Source: Chondrus crispus
Lineage: Eukaryota; Rhodophyta; Florideophyceae; Gigartinales; Gigartinaceae
Length of the DNA stretch: 64,000 bases
Direction of reading: 5' to 3'
Assembly (NCBI RefSeq): GCF_000350225.1
Contig: NW_005178528.1
Location: forward strand, 248,001 to 312,000
Position 1 is the first letter of the stretch; every line of letters starts with the position of its first letter. Below the pieces are notes generated by a model, which worked only from the letters and a program-made list of their open reading frames with translations, made no database searches and was not told the DNA's origin. The translations under genes were made by a program, and so were the position numbers. This document shows, piece by piece, positions 1-9,189 of the stretch.

Positions 1-1
1 G

Positions 2-585
2 CAATCTAAGCATGCTAATTTCCGATCTGTCTGCGATGAAGCCGGAATCGACTTGCACGACTTCATTCCCAGTACGCTAGAGTTTTATAATGACATCGTT
101 GTAGATGCCTTGCTTGGAACTGGCTTTGATGGGGGGGACATTCGACAACAGTACTGGACTGTTTACGAGATGCTAATCTCAACTCGGCTTGCGATTGTGA
201 GCCTTGATGTACCATCTGGCTGGGATCTTTGGACGGGTCCAAGAAAAATTGATGTGACAGCAGATTCGTTTATCAAACCCGAAGTGCTAGTGTCTTTAGA
301 AGCACCAAAGCTTGGATCAAATGTGTTTGCCGGGGGCTACCACTTTATAGCTGGTCGACATCTTCCTCAAAGCTACTTTTGGAAAAGGGAATCTCTGTTC
401 CGGCTTTTCCCGGCGAGGAGTCAAACTGCGTGCTCATGTCAAGTAACCCGTTTCGCTTCGAAGGTGCTAATGGAGAGACATATGGGCGACCTGGACAATT
501 CAATGCCACGCTCTACACGAAAAACCCTACCCGAGAATGGGTCGATATTGACAAGCACGATGACCTGTGGGACGAACTAGACTAG
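2..585 (+). CDS. NAD(P)H-hydrate epimerase (YjeF_N/NAXE family), 3' part, one frame change
   Basis: The reading frame is already open at the window edge, so the 5' part is missing. The translation shows the YjeF_N hallmarks VVDALLGTGFDG (phosphate and potassium site, about 98-130) and SLDVPSGWD (about 200-225), followed by an APKLG...GGYHFIAGRHLP stretch. Enzymes of this family epimerise damaged R-NAD(P)HX to the S form, so that the partner dehydratase can repair it; they usually act in mitochondria, plastid or cytosol. Near 376-380 homology moves to another frame: the family's C-terminal strand continues as LEKGISVPAFPGEESNCV. The shift sits at a run of four T, where one extra T would join the frames, so it is either a base-call error or a true frameshift. 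After the domain come about 45 residues of non-family tail ending at a TAG at 585. The gene converges on the CPBP gene with about 80 bp between them. Confidence 0.8.
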
Positions 586-667
586 CATTAGAGTGTGCTC
601 AGTGAGTTTAAGAGTGGAAATCATTGTCAAGTGCTATACAGGGACTCTAGCTGCGAAAAAACGCTGT

Positions 668-1650
668 CTACTGGCCAACTTTTTTGCTTAACGCGACGCG
701 CCACATAATGTAATTCGACGTGGCCTGCGTCAGCGCGGAAGCTGTGACTTTTCCTGTTTGTCGCCATACGAACCCACACGCAACACCGGTGACACAGGCG
801 GAGGCCATGTATCGAACGTTTGGCGGGTCATATCCAAGTTTTGATTTCCCTAAGTGTGCAATGCCGAAGGCACCAGACGCGATGAGTAGTGCAGATATGG
901 ACCCGTGGCCTAGGCGTTGCTCCAACATATTCTGAATCATACCCCTAAATATAAGCTCCTCGGTAACGCCGTTCATGAATATGCCTAGGAAAGTGGCGGC
1001 TTCTTTGGCCGCGTCTAAACGAGGTGGCGTCTTGACGTCAGCAAACCGGGTTAGGGCGGCAAGTGGAACGGTGATGAGATCAGAGGCAGCACCCACAGCT
1101 AGCGCTATCAGCACATCGACTGGGGTTACCTTGAAAGTGTAGCCCAAGTCACGAGCGTGGGCCAGCTTTGAAAAGGGCGTAGAATTGTGAAGCAGTTCAC
1201 GACTGTCAAAGCTGCGGTGAACAAGCCCCAGGCTGTAACCTTTCCAGTCGGTGATATGTCCGATGACAACAGCTTAAATTCCAGTGGAAGCCAGATGCAA
1301 AGAACGGTAATCAGGTCGGCCATTTCGGAGCGAAGCGATGAGTGGTCGTCTGGCTTTGTGAGCTGAAGCAGTGACGGGATGAGGATATACGCTACGTAAA
1401 TTGCCAATATAGGGACTGCGCGGCGGCGACCGTCCATGATGTTGGGTGCACCGGCGAGGCACACTGGAACCAAAACTAATAGCACCGTCCAAGCTGCTTG
1501 CCATCCATGTCCAAATTCGTTGACAAATGTCGAAGAAGAGTAAGCCAGGAATAAAAGAGTCCAGCACATCGAGGCTGAGGACTCCAAAGTATGGGCTCGG
1601 CCGCCTGGTTCTGGCATTTTTGGAAAGCCGCGGTCAGTCATTGGCTCCAT
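668..1650 (-). CDS. CPBP-family (CAAX/Abi-type) intramembrane metalloprotease
   Basis: The C-terminal half carries the family motifs: TEELIFRG (the EExxxR glutamates, about 940-970), then FGIAHL (FxxxH, about 850-870), and a last hydrophobic segment with SNYIMW. CPBP proteins are multi-pass membrane glutamic/metal proteases; in algae and plants several are plastid proteins resembling Rce1 or SCO4. The N-terminal half (1650 to about 1180) has at least four hydrophobic segments, including WTVLLVLVPVCLAG and AVPILAIYVAYILIPSLL. The two halves are in different frames and overlap at 1126-1147. Homology-like sequence (FSKLAHARDLGYTFKV) continues upstream of the second half, so the frame change lies near 1170-1205. 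A 35-nt GT...AG segment there would restore the frame if removed, but that is very short for an intron, so a simple indel is equally likely. The start at 1650 is the first ATG; Ser/Arg-rich frames upstream, to about 1900, could hold a transit peptide. Confidence 0.72.
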
Positions 1651-1948
1651 GCTGAAGGATGGAACGAAGATTCTACTCGAACAGTGAAGTACAACACGGT
1701 TGAAGCTGTTTCAAATGTCTCTGCGGTAGCCGGAAACCGCTCTTGTAGAAAGCAGGGTTGCCTTGAGCACTTTGTCGTTGCTCGCTGCGATTTTTGCGTT
1801 TCTAAAAGGTTTACTAGGAAGGTACTCTTGCTGGGCCTTGCACGTGTTCGGGTGTGTGTGAACATCCGCACACGTTGCAGACTTACAGTGTATGCAGGCG
1901 AAGTAGGGGGGGGTTTTCTCTGGGCAGAACGGACCGGTTGCAGGGGGG
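1651..1948. other. Upstream region of the protease gene; no firm gene
   Basis: On the minus strand a frame rich in Ser, Thr, Arg and Lys (about 1640-1860) could encode an organelle-targeting leader for the CPBP protease, but it is not in frame with the 1650 start. The plus-strand frame 1591-2028 is antisense to the protease start and has no recognisable domain. Confidence 0.3.
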
Positions 1949-1949
1949 G

Positions 1950-2272
1950 GTCGCTCAATTGTGCCTACTATAGTAGTGCTTCCCTCTATATAGTGCTATG
2001 GCTCGCCCTCTGGCACAGGTTATCATAAGCTCACACGTGTATCATCCGGCATGGTTCAGTACGCAGTACAGCTATCCATGCTGTCTTAAAGGAGACCCTG
2101 ACCAAAGGATGTTGTGTTATGCAGGCTTTGTTGTGTTTGTGTTACAAGTGTGCTTTGTCCCCAAATATATGTATTTGAGCCTCCTTATATAGTGCCATCC
2201 CCCCAATAGTGCCATAGCTAGAGGTATGTCACGCTATAGCACTATATCGTAGGAGGCACTGTATACGATTCC
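1950..2272. mobile_element. MITE-like module, copy 1 (copy 2 at about 2593-2887)
   Basis: The left end (GTGCCTACTATAGTAGTG, then TATATAGTGCTATGGC) and the right end (GCTATAGCACTATAT, then GTAGGAGGCAC) are imperfect inverted repeats of each other. No coding capacity lies between them. Size (about 300 bp) and the AGTGC-rich ends resemble small non-autonomous elements of the Tc1/mariner-pogo group, and a pogo-like transposase fragment lies about 1 kb downstream. The assignment is tentative because a target duplication could not be seen. Confidence 0.4.
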
Positions 2273-2310
2273 GTATCATAATCGGCCAATCATCATCCAC
2301 CAGCTTCTCG

Positions 2311-2428
2311 CACGTGTAAAACATTGCGTTTTGGTCACCACGTGTAATACATTGCATTTTGGTCGCCACGTGTAAAACATTGCATATCGATCCACACGTG
2401 TAATACATTGCATTTGGGTCCACACGTG
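2311..2428. promoter_or_regulatory. Five CACGTG boxes at exact 28-bp spacing, copy 1
   Basis: CACGTG hexamers start at 2311, 2339, 2367, 2395 and 2423. The 22 bp between them are similar (TAAAACATTGCATTTTGGTC type) but not identical. CACGTG is the core site of bHLH and bZIP (G-box) factors in plants and other eukaryotes. A regulatory role is inference. Confidence 0.45.
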
Positions 2429-2437
2429 TGATGTGTT

Positions 2438-2575
2438 TGTCGCGCGACAAGATCTACAAAAGCTGTATGGGTGGCCACCCATACTAGAATCAACCTCTAA
2501 AACATTAACAAAAATTAATCTAGTTCCAGTATGGCTGGCCAGCCATACAGCTTTTGTAAATCTTGTCGCGCGACA
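2438..2575. repeat. 138-bp fold-back with 47-bp arms, copy 1
   Basis: The left arm starts TGTCGCGCGACAAGATCTAC and the right arm is its inverted partner with about three mismatches, around a 45-bp AT-rich loop. Inside the arms lie the shorter palindromes TGTCGCGCGACA (both ends), GGTGGCCACC (left) and GGCTGGCCAGCC (right). It could be a small fold-back element. Confidence 0.75.
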
Positions 2576-2925
2576 GCCATTACATATTACAGGGTCGCTC
2601 AATAGTGCCTACTTTAGTAGTGTTTCCCTCTATATAGTGCTATGGCTCACTCTCTGGCACAGGTTTTCATACGCTCACATGTATCATCCGGCATGGTTCA
2701 GTACTCAAAGGATGAAGTTATTTAGTTGTGTTATACAGGCTTTGTTGTGTTTGTGTTAGCAGTGTGCATTGTCCCCAAATATATGTATTTGAGCCTCCTT
2801 TCTATAGTGCCAACCTCCCAATAGTGCCATAGCTAGAGGTATGTCACGCTATAGCACTATATCGTAGGAGGCACTGTATACGATTCCGTATCATAATCGG
2901 CCAATCATCATCCACCAGCTTCTCG

Positions 2926-3043
2926 CACGTGTAAAACATTGCGTTTTGGTCACCACGTGTAATACATTGCATTTTGGTCGCCACGTGTAAAACATTGCAT
3001 ATCGATCCACACGTGTAATACATTGCATTTGGGTCCACACGTG
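2926..3043. promoter_or_regulatory. Five CACGTG boxes at exact 28-bp spacing, copy 2
   Basis: Hexamers start at 2926, 2954, 2982, 3010 and 3038, reproducing the first array at a 615-bp offset with its spacing kept exactly. Confidence 0.45.
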
Positions 3044-3052
3044 TGATGTGTT

Positions 3053-3190
3053 TGTCGCGCGACAAGATCTACAAAAGCTGTATGGGTGGCCACCCATACT
3101 AGAATCAACCTCTAAAAAATTAACAAAAATTAATCTAGTTCCAGTATGGCTGGCCAGCCATACAGCTTTTGTAAATCTTGTCGCGCGACA
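3053..3190. repeat. 138-bp fold-back, copy 2
   Basis: Same fold-back as at 2438-2575, shifted by 615 bp, with one or two changes in the AT-rich loop. Confidence 0.75.
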
Positions 3191-3388
3191 GCCATTACAT
3201 GTCATTCCAAAGAAACTTGTCTGCGCATGCAGGCCTGCGCGGTATACCCTTCCCTAAAAGCATTATTTGGTAAAAAAAGCTAATTTGATGATTCAGTTCT
3301 CGTTGCTGCCAGTGCGGACAATGGGTGCAGTCTTTCATCCCTGGACTCCAGGGAAACGCTCCGGGGCCTAAGCGTTCACCTCTTCTAC

Positions 3389-3667
3389 AGTTTCCCGCAA
3401 TGTTACCTCCGTGCCTCTCCGCGTCCCGCCAAAAAAGAAAATAGCCGGCACACAACACCTTTAAAGGCCAAACAGTAGTATTTGATCCACGATCAAACAC
3501 TTTCTCGTCATGTTCACGAAACAGGCCTCCAGTTTCCCGAAATGTTACCTCCTCGCTTCTCCCCGTCCCGCCAAAAAAATGGCGGGCACACAGCACCGTT
3601 AAAGGCCAAACAGTAGTAATTGATCGACGATCAACACCTTCTCGTCCTGCTCCCGGGATTGGCCTCC
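3389..3667. repeat. Two tandem copies of a ~140-bp repeat
   Basis: CAGTTTCCCG(C/A)AATG begins at 3389 and again at 3529, and a third partial start (CAGTTATGG) appears at 3668. Each unit carries CCCGCCAAAAAA and TTAAAGGCCAAACAGTAG. A minus-strand frame (3195-3596) runs through it but has no recognisable domain, so I do not call a gene. Confidence 0.7.
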
Positions 3668-3789
3668 AGTTATGGACAATTCACGCCCCCTGCGATGTCG
3701 ATTGGAATGCGTCGTCAGGCAGTGCGCGCCAAGCAAGGGGCAGACGGGACGCAAGGGCCAAAGACAAACGGCAGACAGCGGTAAATTTA

Positions 3790-4218
3790 TTGAAGATGAA
3801 AAAAAGGTTGCCGATGTGGTTTGCCTCACAGTCGACTGTGAGGCGAACCACACTGATGATCATCAGTCGTGGGACAGCAGACCGATTACAAAAATGTCTC
3901 AAGACCAAGGACGACGACAAACTGTCCCGCCTTCTTGACCCAGCCAACAACCGTCCCGGAGCCCCCCGTGTCGTCAAAGCGGACGAGGACAAAATCATTA
4001 AGCAGCGCATTAAATACACTGCCTCCCGGGGATTTACAATTAACAATTATACATTGCGAGCTATCATGGCTCGCATTGCCAATGATGGTTGACGCGGTTT
4101 TCAGACGAAGGACAACATGCCCTCCCCGGACGTTATTCGTACCTGGAGAACCCAAAACAGGGATATCACGTTTCCAACAGCCGATCCCACGAATCTTCTA
4201 ATCCTAATTACTCCCCGA
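3790..4218 (+). pseudogene. pogo/Tigger-type transposase N-terminal fragment (HTH region), decayed
   Basis: One frame reads DEDKIIKQRIKYTASRGFTINNYTLRAIMARIANDG, a TGA at 4090-4092, then FQTKDNMPSPDVIRTWRTQNRDITF. This follows the pogo/CENP-B-like pattern, in which a second helix-turn-helix with a GFxxT core precedes a W(R)xxxxR(D)IT linker. The DDE catalytic part is absent, so this is a short relic. The in-frame TGA and the missing catalytic domain mark it as dead. A 38-nt near-perfect palindrome (3815-3852, one mismatch pair) and a perfect 16-nt one (ACTGATGATCATCAGT, 3852-3867) lie inside the first part. Family call is by motif only. Confidence 0.45.
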
Positions 4219-4287
4219 CTCCTCTAAATCTCCGAAGCACTGCGAATCCCTAAAGTACAAAAACCATCCTACTCCTTACTCCTGAAT

Positions 4288-4633
4288 CCCCTGCCGGCCT
4301 GTGATCAGTGGCCTCTGATCACAGCTCCGCACTGATCACCGGTCCTAACTCTCAAAATTTGCACCCCAATTTTATACAGCAATGACGATGTCGGACGACA
4401 CCCCCTGCCGGCCTGTGATCAGTGGCCACTGATCACAGCTCCCCACTGATCACCGGTCCTAACTCTCAAAATTTGCACCCCAATTTGCAAATTTTATACA
4501 GCAATGACGATGTCGGACGACACCCCCTGCCGGCCTGTGATCAGTGGCCACTGATCACAGCTCCCCACTGATCACTGGTCCTAACTCTCAAAATTTGCAC
4601 CCAAATTTTGCAAATTTTATACAGCAATGACGG
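4288..4633. repeat. Three tandem ~115-122 bp units, each with a 26-nt palindrome
   Basis: Units begin CCCTGCCGGCCTG at 4288, 4403 and 4525. Each holds a palindrome built on TGATCAGTGGCCACTGATCA: perfect at 4413-4438 and 4535-4560, with one mismatch at 4299-4324. A CACTGATCACCGGTCC segment and an AATTTGCACCC segment follow in every unit. It lies about 315 bp beyond the stop codon of the TNP2-like gene, where subterminal transposase-binding repeats of a CACTA-type element would be expected. That link is inference. Confidence 0.8.
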
Positions 4634-4948
4634 TGCACCGGTTGACAAGGAGAGTGGGTGTATGGTGAGGGAAACGAAAAAGTTAAGGATCAGACTGGCT
4701 GCGGGAACTAGAGAGGTGTAGGGACACGGACTTCGAAAGGCGGGGATACATAACGTGCCCCCTTGCAACAAGCCCACAAAGGTAGCAGACCTGAATTTTG
4801 TTTGCAATAACGATACAGGTTATATGTCGCAACTACGGATATAGAGGCCGGCGCAAAGCTTATAGTCAGTGCATAAAAGTATGCAGAGCTGTGTGGTAGT
4901 ACTAAAAACTGTTGAATAAAGACCAGAGTTCTTGTTCCGCACATATAC
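4634..4948. other. No feature seen between repeat array and transposase gene
   Basis: No long frame with recognisable content, no tandem repeat and no convincing RNA. It contains the 3' flank of the transposase gene. Confidence 0.5.
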
Positions 4949-7900
4949 TTATGCCTGACGTGGCGGATACCCTTCCTTTCGCCCCCACACTTGATAAATT
5001 CCACGGTCTGGGAGACTCCTGTGTTGTACTGCTGAGTTTGATGTGCATATGAGACACATATGGTCGTCGCTTTCGGCGCTGTCCTGCTCGCAGTAGTGCA
5101 TAACTAATGCCTTTCGAACGTAGCTTCCAAGCTCAACCAGCGCTCTTCTTTCGTTTCGTTGTTGTATCATCACCCCGTATCCATCTTCTTCAGCTTCGCA
5201 CTCCTTCACTGCGCAATATCGTGTTGTTTCTTGACTTTCTTTCTCACGAGCGTCCAGAATCCGGACTTGAACCACGGCTAGCACCATCCAGAACCTTCTG
5301 TCTTCATCATGCTCAGAATCATTGTTCTCATGAAGAGTGAATGTGAGATCAGGATCTGCGGTCGAAACTACAGAAGAATGCAAGGCTTGAATCACGCTCC
5401 CATAAGATATAGTGGCCAAAACAGATGTCTGGTCTCTTTTTCGCCCGTCTGTTATTTTGCACCACTTGGCAGTTCCATATATCTGTACGGTTACGGAATT
5501 TCCATGGTCCGGCCGGCCACTTCTAAGACGTAGCTTTTGTTTCCATAAATGCTCTAAAAACTCCCTTGCTTTCAACAGAAATGCAAGGTCAGTTGATTGG
5601 AACATTTCCGAATGTTGACCTCCGTCTGCAGTGTTTCCGAGGTTCATAATTACTGAATTGTCTACGCGCCAGTCCTTCCTACTGAGAGACGACGATAAGA
5701 GTTCTTTCCGATGTAATCGAAGGTTCTGCAGAACAGGAGTTGGGAAGCAGTCCTGAAGCTTTTGTAGAAATCTTCCCGCATCCTGAAGCCCAGAACTGTC
5801 GTAGCCCAAGAGATTTAAAACCGACTTCGCTGTCTCAAAGCTCCAGCCGTTCTCACTAGTGTCAATGCCTTCAGTTTCAATTGCCAGACGAGTCTTCCAG
5901 TCGTTGGCAAGACGATGTTCCATAGCCTGTAATTGTGAGTTTTTCATATTGGATTGAGCTACCCCCCTCTTCAATGGCTGATGAGCGCTTTCAAACAACA
6001 ACTCTTGTACATGTCTTACACCACCGAACAGTGGCAATGTATGTGTGAAGAACTCCAACAATCTGTGAAGGTTTGGTTTGTCCAAATGAGTGGAGGCAAA
6101 GCTGTTTGTGCGACACAGCTTATCTACTCGAGATAGGTAACGAAGTGCCATATTACGAATCTCCAGAAGTCTCTTGGTTCCTCCTTCTTCATTGTGTGTG
6201 TCTAATGACCTCTTACCATCTATCCTTGAGTCCGGAAAGTACTGTGTTCTGCTCACGAGAGAGGAAAACAGGTCGAGGAGGTCGAGAGCTTCATCGATAG
6301 TAGCACAGTTTCCGCTCTCTCTCTCGCCTGTGATTTTGTTCACGTACCAAGCACTCTTCATCGCCCGTGGTGCTACCAAGAGCAGGCAGTACATAGACGA
6401 TATCGTCATTGAATGTAGCACATGCTTGTCATGGTTGATTAGGCTCTCCTGATATATGAGATAGCCATCCTTCAAAGCCATCTTGGCAATTGCCTCGGCA
6501 TCTTTGCGTACATCTTTTGGTAGCAGTGTTATACAGAGATTCATGATGTCGCGACCAATCCCGAGGAAAAGATGATCGGGAGCCACAACGCATGAGCGAT
6601 ACGAATCGAAAACAGAAGGAACAACCGGTTTGCTACTGCCAAGTACACGAGGCACACGAGCGCGAACTTGTCGCAGTTTCTCAGAGAGTTGATGAAGTGC
6701 CTGCAAACTTGTCTCAAACGTATCTGCGTCATCCATTCCGAGGGCTTTCAACTCTTCCCTGGATAACTTGGATCTCCTCAATGCAGTAGCCCGGTTCTCA
6801 TCTCTCGCGAAAGATGGATGGTCGGAATGGATGCGGGTTGTGTAACAATACTTGCTTCCTTGAAATCCAGACTTGTCGTACCTACCATAGCTGCATAAGT
6901 GACATGGAACATTGGAGCAGTGCCCTAGTAGGTCCAAAGTGTGGGACACTGCAGGATAGTCTCCAACGTACCCGACGACATCGAGAAAAAGAACAACCTT
7001 CTCTCCTTTTGCAGTGGTCATCTCAAATCCCTTTTCTGTCCCCTCAATGATATCATCAATAACTGCCGCCAGTACCTCGTTTGTAGATACCCCTGGAGGA
7101 GTTAGCCCGATAGGTCTGATGGCTCCTGCTCCATTGCGGTTCTCCGGAGCCATACCTATTGGCAGCATGTATACACCACCCATGCTTCCTTTCTTTCCAA
7201 TGTACGGCGTAAATCCATCAGAGTACAGAAACATTCTATACACAACGTACTTTCTTCCATCTTCCAAACGTCCACTGCTTTCCGCATCGACGCGATGACC
7301 CTTGTTCATTGGATTATCATCGGCAGATACTCGTTTCACTACGGTTTTGTCAAACATCTGGTTGTAAACGCCCCTATTCGTTCCGGTGAGATTCGAAACA
7401 TTTCTTTCAGAAGATACAACCAAGCTGGTGGCGTAGTCGTCATCACAGTTCTGTCTTCTCCACATCCTATACACAAGGAAGGGTGTTTGCGTTGGTTCTT
7501 CCGAATCTTCGGCGTCTGGCTGTCCTGGGAGTGCAAGTTCGACGACCATGTCACTGGGAAGGAATGCCCGAGATTCTGGTCTCTTCGTCTTCATCGTTTT
7601 GGTACGCTTTGAATTGGACTCCGCCTGCGGTTCTGTCCAGTTTGGCTCATCGTAAACAAAGAAGGAAGATACAACTGCATGAAATCTCATGTTCGTTGAG
7701 GACGTTACTGCAAACTGGGCTTGCAACAATCTGCCCTTCACCGCGTCACTTGTGTCGACCGTAATGTTAAGAAGGAGCCCTTTTCGCAGTTTCACTGTCA
7801 CACCATCTTCGGTTGGAATCCGATAAACAGATAGACTCCCAGCCCTATCCTTGATTATTGGAGTGTCCTCAATATCCGAGAACCTCGGTATCTCGATTGA

Positions 7901-8782
7901 CGGATCCATATCATGCCGTCTTCCTTGCACCATCTCCCGCAATTTTGCTGTCGAAAAGTCAAGTTTTGCCCAGTTGCTCGGTCTTACAATCATGGTCGGA
8001 GCGCTGTCCTGTGAGGTATACTTTCCAACGCCAGCCTTCGACCCAGACTTCGACAAATCCACAGTAAACATTTCTACATGACAAGGAACGAAGAAGTTGG
8101 ATTTCGCAAATGGACGAACACGTCTCTTCAGAGTAGATGTACTTGGCAGTTTGAGAGTGAGCTGCCTTTCATTCGGTCTCCAGTTCCTAAAGTTGGCAAG
8201 TGTCTGATACGCAGTCTCGCTGAGACGCGTGCTCCCAGTTGCTGTTATCAGTGATGCAATATTTGTCCAGGTCAATCGAATTCCACCAGAAGCGCTTTCG
8301 AACATGCTGTCTATCAGCTCCTCAGACTCCTCAGCTTCGTAGGCACTGTCCTGCTCAACGCTCAATCCAATGTCTAATCCAGAAATTCCTTCGCTTTCTT
8401 CACAACGGATCGTGTTATTCCGTTCGGGGTGAGGACTTGATGGAAGTGCCTCCACACCGTCATGCATGACGCCTTGGTATTCTTGGAGGTCGCTTAAAAG
8501 CCCGTCTTTCAAAAGGGAAGCGTAGGATTCTGACTGACCGTCTAGTAACATGAACCCATCTCCTGGACGTTTAGCTGGCTTTGTAGACAGTTGCCTACAT
8601 GGCCTTGCTCTTTTTCGATTTCTTTCAAGCTGAGGTTCAGAAGAAGATGGTGCGTGCCCATCCCAAGTAGTCCCTTGTGATACAACATCTTCGGAACGCT
8701 TTGCATAAGGTCCGCGTTTTTTAAGAACCCAACGACTCTTGCTTTGACGCCCCATCTGTGACAGTTTCGACCAGGTCCGCAA
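4949..8782 (-). CDS. TNP2-like (Transposase_21, CACTA/EnSpm-type) transposase, 1277 aa, uninterrupted
   Basis: One open frame of 1277 codons starts at an ATG (8780-8782). Residues 1-170 are basic, then acidic and low-complexity, with a nuclear-signal-like KRARPCRQLSTKPAKRP. The core has the Transposase_21 signature LYSDGFTPY (Asp near 522) followed by GGVYMLPIGMAPENRN, then VVLFLDVVGYVGDYPAVS (Asp near 601) and the CHLC zinc pair near 627-630. Asp 522 and Asp 601 are good candidates for two catalytic acids of the RNase-H fold. Downstream, FDSYRSCVVAPDHLFLG (about 725-745) and ESAHQPLKRGVAQSN (about 925) match the family's later blocks. The family cuts and pastes CACTA elements in the nucleus. 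The open frame suggests recent activity or domestication; no CACTA ends or target duplication were recognised. A KDZ-type relative is an alternative. Length fits large algal or fungal members. Confidence 0.65.
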   Translation of the reverse strand: MRTWSKLSQMGRQSKSRWVLKKRGPYAKRSEDVVSQGTTWDGHAPSSSEPQLERNRKRARPCRQLSTKPAKRPGDGFMLLDGQSESYASLLKDGLLSDLQEYQGVMHDGVEALPSSPHPERNNTIRCEESEGISGLDIGLSVEQDSAYEAEESEELIDSMFESASGGIRLTWTNIASLITATGSTRLSETAYQTLANFRNWRPNERQLTLKLPSTSTLKRRVRPFAKSNFFVPCHVEMFTVDLSKSGSKAGVGKYTSQDSAPTMIVRPSNWAKLDFSTAKLREMVQGRRHDMDPSIEIPRFSDIEDTPIIKDRAGSLSVYRIPTEDGVTVKLRKGLLLNITVDTSDAVKGRLLQAQFAVTSSTNMRFHAVVSSFFVYDEPNWTEPQAESNSKRTKTMKTKRPESRAFLPSDMVVELALPGQPDAEDSEEPTQTPFLVYRMWRRQNCDDDYATSLVVSSERNVSNLTGTNRGVYNQMFDKTVVKRVSADDNPMNKGHRVDAESSGRLEDGRKYVVYRMFLYSDGFTPYIGKKGSMGGVYMLPIGMAPENRNGAGAIRPIGLTPPGVSTNEVLAAVIDDIIEGTEKGFEMTTAKGEKVVLFLDVVGYVGDYPAVSHTLDLLGHCSNVPCHLCSYGRYDKSGFQGSKYCYTTRIHSDHPSFARDENRATALRRSKLSREELKALGMDDADTFETSLQALHQLSEKLRQVRARVPRVLGSSKPVVPSVFDSYRSCVVAPDHLFLGIGRDIMNLCITLLPKDVRKDAEAIAKMALKDGYLIYQESLINHDKHVLHSMTISSMYCLLLVAPRAMKSAWYVNKITGERESGNCATIDEALDLLDLFSSLVSRTQYFPDSRIDGKRSLDTHNEEGGTKRLLEIRNMALRYLSRVDKLCRTNSFASTHLDKPNLHRLLEFFTHTLPLFGGVRHVQELLFESAHQPLKRGVAQSNMKNSQLQAMEHRLANDWKTRLAIETEGIDTSENGWSFETAKSVLNLLGYDSSGLQDAGRFLQKLQDCFPTPVLQNLRLHRKELLSSSLSRKDWRVDNSVIMNLGNTADGGQHSEMFQSTDLAFLLKAREFLEHLWKQKLRLRSGRPDHGNSVTVQIYGTAKWCKITDGRKRDQTSVLATISYGSVIQALHSSVVSTADPDLTFTLHENNDSEHDEDRRFWMVLAVVQVRILDAREKESQETTRYCAVKECEAEEDGYGVMIQQRNERRALVELGSYVRKALVMHYCEQDSAESDDHMCLICTSNSAVQHRSLPDRGIYQVWGRKEGYPPRQA

Positions 8783-9189
8783 CTAGAAATGGGGCTGCAG
8801 TGAAGTTTGGCATGGACCTCGGCATTAACAAGATTTCAGCAAGCTTACTGCTCTACAGCCGAAAGAAGGTCTTTTGTTACATTTGGCGATGCATACGGTT
8901 GTGCCGTTAATATTAAAGCTTGGTTCAATGAATAGAAACGGTAAAAAGGATATGCTCCTACTCGCATTTTGATGTGATGCCGCATGCAAAAGCTCAATGA
9001 ATGGCTGTCGTTAAGGACAGCCATGCCATACCGAATTCGGTAATTTCAAATTGAGATTTCAGTACGACACGTGCCCATGAACAGTTTGAAATATCTAGGT
9101 ACCGGTTTTTTCTGAACACTGCATATATATATGCAGCAATATAGTTCCAGGACCAGATCCAACTCTCCGCACGCCCGTCGTCCGCAGTC
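8783..9189. other. Upstream region of the transposase gene; nothing distinct
   Basis: No domain-bearing frame. It should hold the transposase promoter. A TATATATATGCA stretch lies near 9122-9133, but its link to this gene is unclear. Confidence 0.4.

Larger units (their letters stand above)
1949..3197. repeat. Tandem duplication of a 615-645 bp composite repeat
   Basis: Two copies, about 1949-2592 and 2593-3197, match over nearly their whole length. Corresponding points in the second half of each unit are offset by exactly 615 bp (for example 2311/2926 and 2438/3053). The first copy is about 30 bp longer because of extra sequence near 2062-2100. Each unit has three parts: a MITE-like module, a phased CACGTG array and a long fold-back. 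No gene is credible here; frames on both strands are by-products of the repeat. Confidence 0.9.

Noticed and set aside
2311-2428. CRISPR-like array (regular 28-bp repeats)
   Set aside because: Spacers are nearly the same as each other, the repeat core is only six bases, and the window is eukaryotic.
3195-3596. Minus-strand 133-codon frame across the 140-bp repeats
   Set aside because: It follows the repeat period and has no domain.
5107-8469. Many plus-strand frames opposite the transposase gene
   Set aside because: They are short antisense shadows of a 1277-codon frame and carry no recognisable domain.
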